Shown: positions 42,007 to 50,772, counted from the first letter of the stretch. The stretch is 64,000 nucleotides of DNA from Acinetobacter calcoaceticus (GCF_900520355.1 NZ_LS999521.1:868001-932000), one strand, 5' to 3'. Notes: generated from the sequence alone by a model not told the origin. Translations and numbers: made by a program.

Positions 42007-42282
42007 TTATTCTAAAGATATTTTTATTAATTCAGCTTTTAGCCAATTAAAAAAATTAATAAAATCAGTTTCAGATTGAAAGTAAATATTTGCTTCATCT
42101 GTAAAGATCTTCCAATCTAATAAATCATCATTTATTAGCTTTGAAATTTCATCAATACATATAGGAATTTCATCAGGATTTTTTTGAAAATAATTTAAAA
42201 TATCTTGATTACTTTCAAGAATATCTAAATATCCCAGAAAAAATCCTATTAGATATCTATATTTATCTAAATATGTGGCCAT
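42007..42282 (-). CDS. Hypothetical acidic protein, possible immunity protein
   Basis: 91 residues from ATG 42282 (MATYLDKYRYLIGFFLGY), acidic and helical, ending FFNWLKAELIKISLE. GGGAG lies 4 bases before the ATG. The same frame stays open upstream to 42399, encoding VKYIRAHQTATLLLEKYNVN and DEPVHGLAKG-like residues but no usual start codon, so the gene may have lost its original 5' end or begin at a rare start. No family identified. Arrangement with the next gene and with the Imm30-like gene suggests a set of orphan immunity genes. Confidence 0.55.
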   Translation of the reverse strand: MATYLDKYRYLIGFFLGYLDILESNQDILNYFQKNPDEIPICIDEISKLINDDLLDWKIFTDEANIYFQSETDFINFFNWLKAELIKISLE

Positions 42283-42502
42283 GAAACTCCCTTTAGCTAA
42301 ACCATGTACAGGTTCATCTACTTCAAAATTGACATTATATTTTTCTAGTAATAGTGTTGCAGTTTGATGTGCGCGTATATATTTGACACTATTATATGAT
42401 CAATCTCGGATAATTTTGAACAAATTTCTGCTCAAGGCAATCTATGAAGAGAATAATTTTAAAAAATGGTATGGTATATCCATTAAGGTTTAGAGAAAAA
42501 GA

Positions 42503-42928
42503 ATGACAGCTCGTGCTCTTGAACAAGCAATTAAGAATTTAGTTAAAGCTGCACAAATCGATAACTTTGGTGATGTAGAAGCTGTTGATACAGCTCTTGT
42601 AGAAGTTATGATTTTTAATGATCCTTCAGTGATTCGACCCTTAATTCGGTTAATAGAAGATAGTGCCCAATACGATGAGGCAATATTTTCGATCATACAT
42701 AGTATTGAATCTTTTGATGATGATGTTTATATAACTGAATTCCTAAAAGAGTTACCTTATTTTGTGAATAAATCTCCCAAATGGGCTTTAATTTTACTTA
42801 AGAGAATATTAAATAGTGATAGTGCAAGAGAAGTCCTTACTGAAAAGCTCTATTCGACCTCTTCAGAGATTAAGTCGGCAGTTTTATGTATTGTTGCAAT
42901 AATTAATAAAGAGAGTTCGAAGTTTTAG
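42503..42928 (+). CDS. Imm30-like immunity protein
   Basis: 141 residues, cytoplasmic, all-helical. The order ALVEVMIFNDPSVIRPLIRL, IFSIIHSIESFDDDVYITEF, LPYFVNKSPKWALILLKRIL and NSDSAREVL matches what I know of the Imm30 immunity family, which neutralises C-terminal toxin domains of polymorphic (CDI, Rhs or T6SS) toxins. No toxin gene lies next to it, so it is an orphan. Protection against a sibling toxin is an inference. AGAGAAAAAGA is the likely ribosome-binding region. Confidence 0.65.
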   Translation: MTARALEQAIKNLVKAAQIDNFGDVEAVDTALVEVMIFNDPSVIRPLIRLIEDSAQYDEAIFSIIHSIESFDDDVYITEFLKELPYFVNKSPKWALILLKRILNSDSAREVLTEKLYSTSSEIKSAVLCIVAIINKESSKF

Positions 42929-43397
42929 AAAAACAGTTGGTGTGATGGTTGCAGCAAAAACAGGTTTATAAATTATTTAGTGTTGAAATAAATATTCTAT
43001 TTAAATGTATTTTGATGGTAAATATTTAATGAAAACACTCGCCATGGATAAAAAGTAAATAAAATATATAATGCATCTAATATATTTGTATTTTTTTATC
43101 TTGTAAATGCTATATAAAAATAATGAGGTGATAGATATGAAGAAAATTATAGATATAAAAAGTAATGATAGGATATATCTATCTTCACTCCACTCCCATT
43201 CGCTCAGATTGTAGTAGTAATGAATTTTTAGATAAAAATAAGTTAGTAGTACTAATAGAATATTAACTAAAATATTAAGAAGATGATTTATTGCTTTTAT
43301 TTCAGAACTCCTTTTATTATTTTAAATCTATGTAGAAATTTTTCACTATAATTGTTTTATCGCCCTGTTATATTTTTACACTGGAAATATATTGAAA
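42929..43397. other. AT-rich accessory spacer with decayed coding traces
   Basis: No intact gene. A 25-residue frame at 43137-43214 (MKKIIDIKSNDRIYLSSLHS...) has GAGGTG ahead of it and could be the start of a truncated gene. Just after the Imm30-like stop a short plus-strand frame ends VGVMVAAKTGL. Both look like fragments, with low certainty. Confidence 0.3.
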
Positions 43398-43763
43398 CTA
43401 AGTTTTATTTTCTTGGGCGAGTATAGTATAAAAGTCTGCTAATAAATTACTTCCTATAACTACTTCTTTATCATTTTTATCTGTATATTTTAAACAAAAG
43501 TTACCCTGTTCTTTATCTAAAGAAGTAGATCCATCTATAATTCCTAAAATTGTACTCGTTGTATCAATAATAGTCTGCTGGATAATTGAAAATAGAATTT
43601 TTTGTTCTTTTTCCTCTAGTTTTTTAAATAGATATAAAGCATCTTTCCAATATTGAATTGTATTATCTGGTATATCTTTAGTGTTGAATGTTTCTATGTA
43701 AAATTCCATGGCCTCATCAAGAACACTATTTTTAAGTTTATTAATAAAATCTTCAGTTTTCAT
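43398..43763 (-). CDS. Hypothetical helical protein, probable immunity partner of an upstream toxin remnant
   Basis: 121 residues, acidic, helical: FYIETFNTKDIPDNTIQYWK, ALYLFKKLEEKEQKILFSII, QQTIIDTTSTILGIIDGSTS and a last NLLADFYTILAQE. I cannot name the family with confidence. It starts 23 bases after the stop of a 32-codon fragment that looks like the C-terminus of a toxin, with an AGGA site in between; toxin-then-immunity is the usual order in polymorphic toxin loci, so immunity is the best inference. Confidence 0.6.
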   Translation of the reverse strand: MKTEDFINKLKNSVLDEAMEFYIETFNTKDIPDNTIQYWKDALYLFKKLEEKEQKILFSIIQQTIIDTTSTILGIIDGSTSLDKEQGNFCLKYTDKNDKEVVIGSNLLADFYTILAQENKT

Positions 43764-43786
43764 AATTAATCCTATTTTTTCTTAAA

Positions 43787-43885
43787 CTAAGTGGGATATC
43801 TAGCTTTATTCATTTCTAAAAGTTCCTGTAGGAATTTATTAGGAATAGCAGAATATACTACTTTTTCAATTGTCTGTTTTCCATC
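43787..43885 (-). pseudogene. Remnant of a toxin-like C-terminus
   Basis: A 32-codon open stretch bounded by stops encodes DGKQTIEKVVYSAIPNKF, then LQELLEMNKARYPT and a stop. It has no start codon. The short basic helical end immediately before an immunity-like gene is typical of displaced toxin tips in Rhs/CDI arrays. Interpretation is inference. Confidence 0.4.
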
Positions 43886-44019
43886 TTAAATGAATTGAAC
43901 ACGCTAGCTCTAGGCTGTTTTTCTCCCCTTTATAAACCCTCATTTAACAATAACTCACTCATTATTTATCCTTACTTTTTAATGATCTATTTTAAAACAA
44001 ATGTCATTTTGTGTGCTTG

Positions 44020-44488
44020 ACTGCAAAAGGGCAGAGCACTATCCTTTGCCTGCTGGCCTACATTGCCAGTCGGTTTTAGCAGACCGTACTCAAGAGCATT
44101 GAAAAAACTCGTTTTTTTAATGTGAACTCGTTCGTCTCCCTTTTGTTGCGGTAGGACGGAAGGGGGACACCTTCGGGTGTGCTGGGTCTTGAGCCAGTCT
44201 GCTAACCCCCTTTCGTTCTGCCACCATAATTCTATAAATGTCTGGCAGAACTCCCAATAAAAAGGAGTTGGCTTTGCACATTCTTAATTTCTTGGCAGTC
44301 TTTGCCAAAAGCTATAACGACACAACGTAAATTATATTTAGCAGCTTGATGACCTTTAAGGTTCTCAGGCTTTAAGTCATTACGGCTCAAAAAAATTGCA
44401 TCAACAATAAAACTTGAGATGTGCCAAGCGCAGTCTTTATGGCTTTGCTGTGCCTTTTTTTCTCCCAGAAAGGGCACAGGCTTTTTTT
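44020..44488 (+). ncRNA. Candidate structured RNA element
   Basis: A GC-richer block inside AT-rich DNA. Plus-strand helices: GGTTTTAGCAGAC (44072-44084) with GTCTGCTAACC (44197-44207); CTCAAGA (44089-44095) with TCTTGAG (44187-44193); inside them three hairpins at 44097-44122, 44136-44166 and 44167-44180, the last an ACACC-TTCG-GGTGT tetraloop stem. G-T pairs in two of the hairpins would be C-A mismatches on the minus strand, so plus is the likely RNA strand. It runs on to a terminator at 44448-44488. Minus-strand frames of 63 and 81 codons overlap it but seem secondary. It may be a phage-derived regulatory RNA. The 5' end is a guess. Confidence 0.45.
44448..44488 (+). terminator. Terminator after the structured element
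   Basis: CTGTGCCTTT pairs with AAAGGGCACAG (one G-T pair) and is followed by GC and seven Ts. It ends any plus-strand transcript 45 bases before the TetR-type start codon. Confidence 0.8.
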
Positions 44489-44533
44489 ATCTCATTTATA
44501 TACAACAAAAATTTATTTTATAACGGTAAAACT

Positions 44534-45091
44534 ATGCCACATTCAGATCTTCCATTTCGTGCTTTAAGCGTACTTCATACCTCCCGATTTCTTTTTAATA
44601 AATACGGCTTTCATAAAGTCGGGGTGGACCGCATTATTGAATCTTCGAAAACTCCCAAAGCGACTTTTTATAATTACTTTCACTCAAAAGAACGGCTCAT
44701 TGAAATGAGTTTAACCTTTCAAAAAGATGGGCTTAAACATGAGATACTTTCAATTATTTACGTTCAAAAAGAGTTAACGCTGCTTGAAAAGCTTCGCAAA
44801 ATTTACTTTTTACATGCCGATTTAGATGGACTCTATCATTTGCCCTTTAAAGCCATTTTTGAAATTGCGAAAACACATCCAAAGGCGTATCAGGTGGTGG
44901 TTGAATATCGAAAATGGTTCATTAATGAAATCTATAATTTACTTTTAACAGCCAATTCAAATGCTTCAAAACAAGATGCACACATGTTTTTGTTTGTGAT
45001 TGATGGGGCAATGGTTCAACTTTTAGACCCAAATAAGGCAGGGGAAAGAGAAAAATTACTAGATTATTTTCTAATTTCTTGGGGGAAGTAA
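44534..45091 (+). CDS. TetR/AcrR-family transcriptional regulator
   Basis: A 185-residue regulator. The N-terminal helix-turn-helix reads HTSRFLFNKYGFHKVGVDRI then SSKTPKATFYNYFHSKERLI, the classic TetR DNA-binding pattern; the remaining 130 residues form the ligand-binding helical domain, with LFVIDGAMVQLLDP near the end. The frame extends upstream to 44414 through the terminator, so ATG 44534 (MPHSDLPF) is the sensible start, though its ribosome-binding site is weak. No divergent target gene is adjacent, so its regulon is unknown. Confidence 0.85.
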   Translation: MPHSDLPFRALSVLHTSRFLFNKYGFHKVGVDRIIESSKTPKATFYNYFHSKERLIEMSLTFQKDGLKHEILSIIYVQKELTLLEKLRKIYFLHADLDGLYHLPFKAIFEIAKTHPKAYQVVVEYRKWFINEIYNLLLTANSNASKQDAHMFLFVIDGAMVQLLDPNKAGEREKLLDYFLISWGK

Positions 45092-45450
45092 GGTGAAAAG
45101 TGTAAGGATAATAAAAGATGAAATATAAATAAGCTATTTTTTAAAACCAATTTTTGATGTTGAGCTGAATTGCTAAGCACCCTGCAATGCAGGAAGATTC
45201 GCTAAATATCGAGAGTTGGTTGGTTTTTTAATTTTTATATTATTACCAATTATAAAAAATCATGGCTTAAATAATGTGACTGAAGTTATGTTATGAATTA
45301 TTTCTGTGGATTGTTTTGGCATATAGTTTCATAGTCATTACATAGGTTACTTTTTGTTCAATTACTCTTACATATAGCAACGTTATATCCATCATACTTT
45401 CTTAGAAATCTGACTAACGGACAAAGTCAGAATAAGCAGGAGAAATAATA
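45092..45450. other. Intergenic region with a possible structured transcript
   Basis: AAAACCAA (45143-45150) can pair with TTGGTTTT (45220-45227), enclosing a CCTGC-AAT-GCAGG hairpin (45181-45193), and the right arm is followed by Ts. This could be a small RNA end or a decayed terminator. The remainder is AT-rich and empty until an AGGAG site ahead of the next gene. Confidence 0.35.
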
Positions 45451-45900
45451 ATGCCCCAATTTTTAATTATTGCGGAGAAGGTTTATAAAAAATTTGAAGA
45501 TTCAAAATTGTTCTCTGACAATATTATTGAGCAGTTGAATAGTTTAGTAAGTATTATCCGACAAGAGCTAAAAGGAACACCTTATAAACTTAAGTATAAT
45601 TTTATTAACTTTGAAGAGTGTCTCAGCAAGCCTTTAAGTGAATGTATGGTTAAGCTGGATATCAGTTTAATGCCTTCTTATAAGAATAAGTGCGAATATA
45701 TTATGTCGTTGGGAAGCTTTATTGAAAGAATAACAACAGGCGGTCAACGGAAATTTCCTCCTTTGAAAAAGCATAAGCCGCATACGGTTTTACAAGATAT
45801 GGGGAGCGAAGAAGTTAAAGCGCATAAGGTAGATCTCGGAAAAATGATTACGAATTATTTTGATTCACCTGAATTTAAGAAAGTTTTGGGAAAGAATTAA
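45451..45900 (+). CDS. Hypothetical cytoplasmic protein
   Basis: 149 residues with no signal peptide or membrane span and no family I recognise. The first 90 residues look alpha/beta (KLKYNFINFEECLSKPLSEC, KLDISLMPSYKNKCEYIMSL); the last 50 are basic and probably extended (GGQRKFPPLKKHKPH). GCAGGAGAAATAATA is a strong ribosome-binding site, supporting real translation. It is the last gene of the accessory region. Confidence 0.6.
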   Translation: MPQFLIIAEKVYKKFEDSKLFSDNIIEQLNSLVSIIRQELKGTPYKLKYNFINFEECLSKPLSECMVKLDISLMPSYKNKCEYIMSLGSFIERITTGGQRKFPPLKKHKPHTVLQDMGSEEVKAHKVDLGKMITNYFDSPEFKKVLGKN

Positions 45901-46020
45901 AAAAATCCTGAAGTATTAAATAGATAGAGATAGCACCACACTTTCATAGTTGATGGAGCATTTTGAATATTTCGCTTTAAATAAGATTCAAAATTAGATT
46001 TATAGTGAATCTCAAATTAA

Positions 46021-46065
46021 AGGCTTCCAATTGTTCATAATAGAATAAGAAGCGTATGGAAGCCT
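46021..46065 (-). terminator. Hairpin after the nitroreductase gene
   Basis: AGGCTTCCA and TGGAAGCCT pair over 9 bases around a 27-base loop, and the minus-strand continuation is T-rich. It lies 18 bases past the stop codon. Confidence 0.55.
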
Positions 46066-46082
46066 GAAATCTGACTAATAAC

Positions 46083-46688
46083 TTAGAATGTATTTTGAAT
46101 AATTACATCATCAAAAGGAAGTTTACCCACACGTGGGTACGGTTGAGATGCTGATTTACCAACGGCAATCATTAAGCACACCACATGATCTTCAGGTAAG
46201 TTAATTAACTTCGCCATTGCATCAAAGTCAAAACCATCCATTGGGCAACTGTCTAGACCATGCTCTTGAGCAAGAAGCATTAAGGTCTGAGCAAAAATAC
46301 CCGCACTACGCATCACTTCGTCACGTTGGGTTTGTGGACGGTCACGGTAATATTGATCAATTGCGCCTACCATAATATTTTGCACTTCTGGCGAAGCCCC
46401 ATCCCAAACACGTTTAGCATCGGCTTCCCACGAGCTTACTTTCGCGCATAACACAATCAGTAAAGAAGCTTCGGTAACTTGTGGCTGGTCCCAGGCAATG
46501 GTACGAATTTTTTGTCTGAGTTCAGCGTCTTCAATCACAACAGGGCGCCAGTGCTGCAAATTAAATGCACTTGGTGCATTTGCTAAAACTTCTTGTAATA
46601 ACTGTTGTTTATTTTCTTCAGAGAGTTGAAATGATGGGTCGAAGCGTTTAATTGCGCGGCGTTGCTGAATGGCATCAATAACGTTCAT
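46083..46688 (-). CDS. Nitroreductase-family FMN oxidoreductase
   Basis: A 201-residue flavoprotein of the NfsB/NfnB-like nitroreductase superfamily, which reduces nitro groups, quinones or flavins with NAD(P)H. The N-terminal IQQRRAIKRFDPSF is the FMN-phosphate-binding region, ANAPSAFNLQHWRPVVIED the flavin/dimer loop and MDGFDFDAMAKLINLPEDHV the C-terminal part. True substrate unknown. It starts 52 bases downstream of glycerate kinase on the same strand, and the two may be co-transcribed. Confidence 0.87.
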   Translation of the reverse strand: MNVIDAIQQRRAIKRFDPSFQLSEENKQQLLQEVLANAPSAFNLQHWRPVVIEDAELRQKIRTIAWDQPQVTEASLLIVLCAKVSSWEADAKRVWDGASPEVQNIMVGAIDQYYRDRPQTQRDEVMRSAGIFAQTLMLLAQEHGLDSCPMDGFDFDAMAKLINLPEDHVVCLMIAVGKSASQPYPRVGKLPFDDVIIQNTF

Positions 46689-46739
46689 AAGACATTCCTA
46701 TTTGTTGGTTTAACCGTTTTAAAAATAACGAAGTAATGT

Positions 46740-47882
46740 TTAGCGGTGGTTCTGATTAAACTTAATTAATCTAGCAATATCAATGGTTCTCTCGAAAATG
46801 AGTTCCGATGCATGTTCGCAAGCTTGTTCTAATGTGATTGGACCGTTTGTCAGTGAAAAAGCAGCCGTAACGCCGTGTTGATAAAGCGCTTGGTAGCCTT
46901 CGCCTAAAGTGCCTGCAATCACAATAACAGGTATATTTTTCATTTTCGCGACTCGACTCACACCAAAAACTGTTTTGCCATTTAAAGTCTGTCGGTCAAA
47001 TTTGCCTTCACCCGTAATGACCCAATCTGCATTAGAGACTTTATTGGCAAGCTGATTGAGTTCAGCTACAACTTCGACCCCAGCTTTAAACTCTGCATTT
47101 AAAAAACTTTTAGCAGCAAAACCTAACCCCCCAGCCGCACCAGAACCAGCTTCATCTCTTTTATCGAAACCGAGCAATTGTGCCGAGACATCCGCAAAAT
47201 GGGCAAGGGCTTGGTCAAGTAGTTGTACTTGAGCAGGGGTAGCACCTTTTTGTGGACCAAAAATATGTGATGCACCATTTGGACCACAAAGTGGATTTGT
47301 GACATCGGCAGCCAATAAAAAACGTGTCTGGTGAATACGCGGGTCGAAATGAGTTAAATCAATTTTTGACAATATTTGTAAAGCAAGACCACCATCGGGT
47401 AAAAGGTGTTGGTTCGAGTCTAATAAACGTGCACCTAATGCAGTTAATAAACCAGTACCACCATCATTGGTTGCACTACCGCCTACTGTTAAAATAATTT
47501 CTTTTGCACCCGCGTCCAAAGCTTCCCTAATGAGCTGGCCTGTTCCAAATGTTGTGCTGTGACAAGCATCGCGTTGTGAGGGGGGAACTAGCTGAATACC
47601 ACTCGCTTGAGCCATTTCAATTATGGCTATTTTTTGTTTTTCTAACCAACCCCATTTTGCCTGAACAGGTTGACCTAAGGGGCCAGTTACTGTTTTTTCA
47701 CGCCACTGGCCATCGCAGACTTCTAATATTGCTTCAATTGTGCCTTCACCACCATCTGCCATGGGGCATAAAATCGTTTCGGCTTCAGGAAAAACCTCAT
47801 TCCATCCTTTGGCAATTGCCTGAGCTACATACAACGCAGATAGGCTGTCTTTAAAAGAGTCAGGGGCAATTACGACCTTCAT
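46740..47882 (-). CDS. Glycerate 2-kinase (GarK/GlxK family)
   Basis: Phosphorylates D-glycerate with ATP to 2-phosphoglycerate. The 380-residue protein starts MKVVIAPDSFKDSLSALYVA and contains ILCPMADGGEGTIEAIL, the EIILTVGGSATNDGGTGLL glycine-rich region, EAGSGAAGGLGFAAK and ITGEGKFDRQTLNGK, all hallmarks of this family. It joins glyoxylate/glucarate-type breakdown to lower glycolysis, but no glyoxylate or tartronate genes are adjacent. Start and length are family-typical. Confidence 0.93.
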   Translation of the reverse strand: MKVVIAPDSFKDSLSALYVAQAIAKGWNEVFPEAETILCPMADGGEGTIEAILEVCDGQWREKTVTGPLGQPVQAKWGWLEKQKIAIIEMAQASGIQLVPPSQRDACHSTTFGTGQLIREALDAGAKEIILTVGGSATNDGGTGLLTALGARLLDSNQHLLPDGGLALQILSKIDLTHFDPRIHQTRFLLAADVTNPLCGPNGASHIFGPQKGATPAQVQLLDQALAHFADVSAQLLGFDKRDEAGSGAAGGLGFAAKSFLNAEFKAGVEVVAELNQLANKVSNADWVITGEGKFDRQTLNGKTVFGVSRVAKMKNIPVIVIAGTLGEGYQALYQHGVTAAFSLTNGPITLEQACEHASELIFERTIDIARLIKFNQNHR

Positions 47883-48281
47883 AAGTTCTCTAAATTTAAT
47901 TTCTTTTCAAATAATTTATACTGCTTAAAGCACTAAAAGCCTAGCTAAAGTCTTGTAAATTTCAGTGTGAAAAGTAATTAGGGAACATTAAAAATATAAA
48001 AGTAATTATGTTTTTATCTGTAAAAATTAAATCTTATAAATTTTAAATTTTTGATATTTATTGATTTTTTTAAAATTATGGATGGGATTAGAATAATTGT
48101 AATTGTAACGGATATGGCACATATTATAACAAGAGATGAGTCTGCTTTTGCAAAGTCATGGATAAGATAAAAAGCAAACCCATGTTATTAATTAAGAGAT
48201 GAGTTAACTAATTTTACCATAATGAAAATGTGACCAAATGGAATGAGCTGATCTCGAAAGTACAATTAAGAGGATGAACAA
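47883..48281. other. Intergenic region between glycerate kinase and the YdeP-type gene
   Basis: A 400-base AT-rich divergent promoter region. AAGAGATGAGT occurs twice, at 48131-48141 and 48194-48204, in direct orientation 63 bases apart, possibly operator sites for the molybdoenzyme gene. AAGAGGATG precedes the GTG start at 48282. No reading frame is supported. Confidence 0.4.
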
Positions 48282-50690
48282 GTGGATAATTCAGAAGAAC
48301 AAAAGCATATACAAGAAAATAATGGCTTTGCGCGAATTGAACCCTACACGCATCCTGCTGGGGGATGGGGTGCGTTACTCAGCGTTGCTCGAAATTTAAA
48401 ACGACAAGATATTTTAAAAAAAGGTTCTATTACCTTACTCAACATTAACCAACCAACAGGTTTTGATTGTCCGGGCTGTGCATGGCCCGAAAAGAAAAAT
48501 GCTCATGCCTTTAATTTCTGTGAAAACGGAGCAAAAGCGGTTGCATTTGAAGCGACCAGCAAAACAGTGACTCCTGAATATTTTGCAAACCACACATTAA
48601 GTTGGTTATCAGAACAAAGTGATTTTTTTCTTGAAGATTTAGGTCGCTTAACTGACCCAGTCCGCTACGATGCCGCAACTGATAAATATGTAGCAATTTC
48701 ATGGGATGAGGCATTTCAACTCATTGCCAAACATCTGCATGCGTTAGACCATCCGGACCAAGCTGCATTTTATACGTCGGGTCGCGCCAGCAATGAAGCT
48801 GCGTTTTTATATCAATTGTTTGTACGTAGTTTTGGAACAAATAACTTTCCAGACTGTTCGAACATGTGTCATGAAACCACAAGTGTCGGTTTGCTTGACT
48901 CAATTGGTTTAGGCAAAGGCACGGTAACGCTGGATGATTTTGATTTAGCCGATGCTATTTTTAGTTTTGGACACAACCCAGGAACCAATCATCCACGTAT
49001 GTTAGGAACTTTACGAGAAGTCTCTAAACGTGGCGGAAATATTATTGCGATTAACCCAATTAAAGAGAGAGGGCTTGAGCGTTTCCAAGACCCACAAGCA
49101 CCACTTGAAATGATGACCAATGGTAGTACACCTATTAGCCGTTATTATTTCCAGCCTAAAATTGGTGGTGACTATGCCTTGATGTTAGGCATTTTAAAGC
49201 ACTTAAATGAGTGGGATAAAAAAGCCATTGCTTCAGGAAAACCAAGCGTTTTTGATCGAAACTTTATTGCTGTGAATACTATTGGTTTTGATGAAATGAT
49301 TGCTGAGGTTGAAAGGACTGAATGGCAAGATATCTATAAACACTCAGGGCTATCTGCCGAACATCTGGAAAAACTATCTAAACTGTTTTTAGAGTCAGAG
49401 CGTTCGATTTTCTGTTGGGGAATGGGGATTACCCAACACCGCCACGGAACTGCCAATGTTCATATGTTGGCGAACTTGTTATTGGCGCGAGGTCAAATTG
49501 GCCGACCGGGTGCGGGATTATGTCCGGTTCGAGGCCATAGTAATGTGCAAGGTGACCGAACCATGGGCATTAATGAGTTACCTAATCCTAAATTACTCGA
49601 CAACATTGACCGTGTGTTTGGGATTAAATCACCAAGAAAAAATGGTTTTGGCGTGGTTGAAACGATTAAAGCGATGTATGAGGGTGAGGTCAAAGTCTTT
49701 ATTGGTTTAGGCGGCAATTTCGCGGTTGCAACCCCAGATACGCCGTATACCCAAGAAGCGCTTAAAAAATGTAATTTAACGGTACATGTAGCCACTAAGT
49801 TAAATCGTAGTCATTTGATTTGTGGTCAAGATGCATTGATTTTGCCGTGTTTAGGGCGGACCGAAATTGATGAGCAACTTCATGGTCCACAGGCGATTAC
49901 TGTTGAAGATTCGATGAGTAATGTGCACTTGTCGGCAGGACGTAATACTCCAATTTCTGAAAATATTTTATCGGAACCAGATATTGTGGCAAGAATGGCA
50001 GAAGCCGTGTTGCCGGACAGTCAGGTTAAATGGAAATGGTACATCGAAAGCTATGACCGTATTCGTGACTCAATCGCCGATGTGTTTGATGAGTTTCATG
50101 ACTTTAATTTACGGGTCTATGAACCAGGCGGTTTCCACTTAGAACATCCAGCCAATCAACACGTCTGGAATACAAAAAGTGGTAAAGCACAATTTATGAT
50201 TACACCACTGAATGAAGTCTATGGCGATAAAGAAAATCAATATGCAGCGGCCTATACGGATAGTAAGGTTTATACCTTAATGACAACCCGTTCTCATGAT
50301 CAGTACAACACAACTTTATATGGTCTTGATGACCGTTACCGAGGGGTATTTGGGCAGCGCCGTGTGTTGTTTATGAACCAAGTCGATATTGATGAAGCTG
50401 GTTTTGAAGCGAACCAGTGGGTCGATATTGAAAGTGTTTTCTCAGATGGTGTGAAACGTATCGTGCATAGTTTCCGTATTGTACCGTACAACATTCCACG
50501 GGGTAGTTTAGCCGCTTATTATCCGGAAACTAATCCTCTGGTGGCATTAAGTAGCCATGATCAATATGCCAAGATTCCTGCATCAAAAAGTGTTCCTGTC
50601 ATTTTGCACGCAGGCAATGCGCCTGAGCATTTTAATCTGGCAACGGCAGTTGACCCTGAAGATGCTGACAGAAAGGTGAGCAGTTTTTAA
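48282..50690 (+). CDS. Molybdopterin oxidoreductase of the FdhF/YdeP family
   Basis: An 802-residue cytoplasmic bis-MGD molybdoenzyme resembling E. coli YdeP and formate dehydrogenase alpha subunits. Near the N-terminus GFDCPGCAWPEKK provides cysteines for an iron-sulfur cluster; SGRASNEAAFLYQLFVRSFG and DCSNMCHETT (candidate Mo-ligand region) follow, then GHNPGTNHPRM, WGMGITQHRHGT and the C-terminal dinucleotide-binding domain ending near GSLAAYYPETNPLV. Its reaction is not established; YdeP is tied to acid resistance in E. coli, and formate oxidation is possible. GTG start with a good ribosome-binding site. It is followed by fdhD, whose product matures such enzymes. Confidence 0.87.
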   Translation: MDNSEEQKHIQENNGFARIEPYTHPAGGWGALLSVARNLKRQDILKKGSITLLNINQPTGFDCPGCAWPEKKNAHAFNFCENGAKAVAFEATSKTVTPEYFANHTLSWLSEQSDFFLEDLGRLTDPVRYDAATDKYVAISWDEAFQLIAKHLHALDHPDQAAFYTSGRASNEAAFLYQLFVRSFGTNNFPDCSNMCHETTSVGLLDSIGLGKGTVTLDDFDLADAIFSFGHNPGTNHPRMLGTLREVSKRGGNIIAINPIKERGLERFQDPQAPLEMMTNGSTPISRYYFQPKIGGDYALMLGILKHLNEWDKKAIASGKPSVFDRNFIAVNTIGFDEMIAEVERTEWQDIYKHSGLSAEHLEKLSKLFLESERSIFCWGMGITQHRHGTANVHMLANLLLARGQIGRPGAGLCPVRGHSNVQGDRTMGINELPNPKLLDNIDRVFGIKSPRKNGFGVVETIKAMYEGEVKVFIGLGGNFAVATPDTPYTQEALKKCNLTVHVATKLNRSHLICGQDALILPCLGRTEIDEQLHGPQAITVEDSMSNVHLSAGRNTPISENILSEPDIVARMAEAVLPDSQVKWKWYIESYDRIRDSIADVFDEFHDFNLRVYEPGGFHLEHPANQHVWNTKSGKAQFMITPLNEVYGDKENQYAAAYTDSKVYTLMTTRSHDQYNTTLYGLDDRYRGVFGQRRVLFMNQVDIDEAGFEANQWVDIESVFSDGVKRIVHSFRIVPYNIPRGSLAAYYPETNPLVALSSHDQYAKIPASKSVPVILHAGNAPEHFNLATAVDPEDADRKVSSF

Positions 50691-50727
50691 GTGCAACAGT
50701 CTATTTAATATTAAAACTCATATCCGA

Positions 50728-50750
50728 ATGGCGCTCATTCCAAGCGCCAT
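50728..50750 (+). promoter_or_regulatory. Hairpin between the YdeP-type gene and fdhD
   Basis: ATGGCGCT and AGCGCCAT pair around a 7-base loop, 10 bases upstream of the fdhD ribosome-binding site AAGGA. With no T-run it is not a normal terminator; it could be an mRNA processing or stability element. Confidence 0.45.
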
Positions 50751-50772
50751 GAACTAAAATAAGGACGTTATT

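Noticed and set aside
42490..42696. Minus-strand 68-codon frame opposite the Imm30-like gene
   Set aside because: It is a shadow of the plus-strand gene, with low-complexity Ser/Thr/Ile sequence.
44117..44477. Two minus-strand reading frames (63 and 81 codons) as genes
   Set aside because: They overlap a stretch whose G-T pairs favour a folded plus-strand RNA, and I recognise no protein family; they remain possible as phage-type small proteins.
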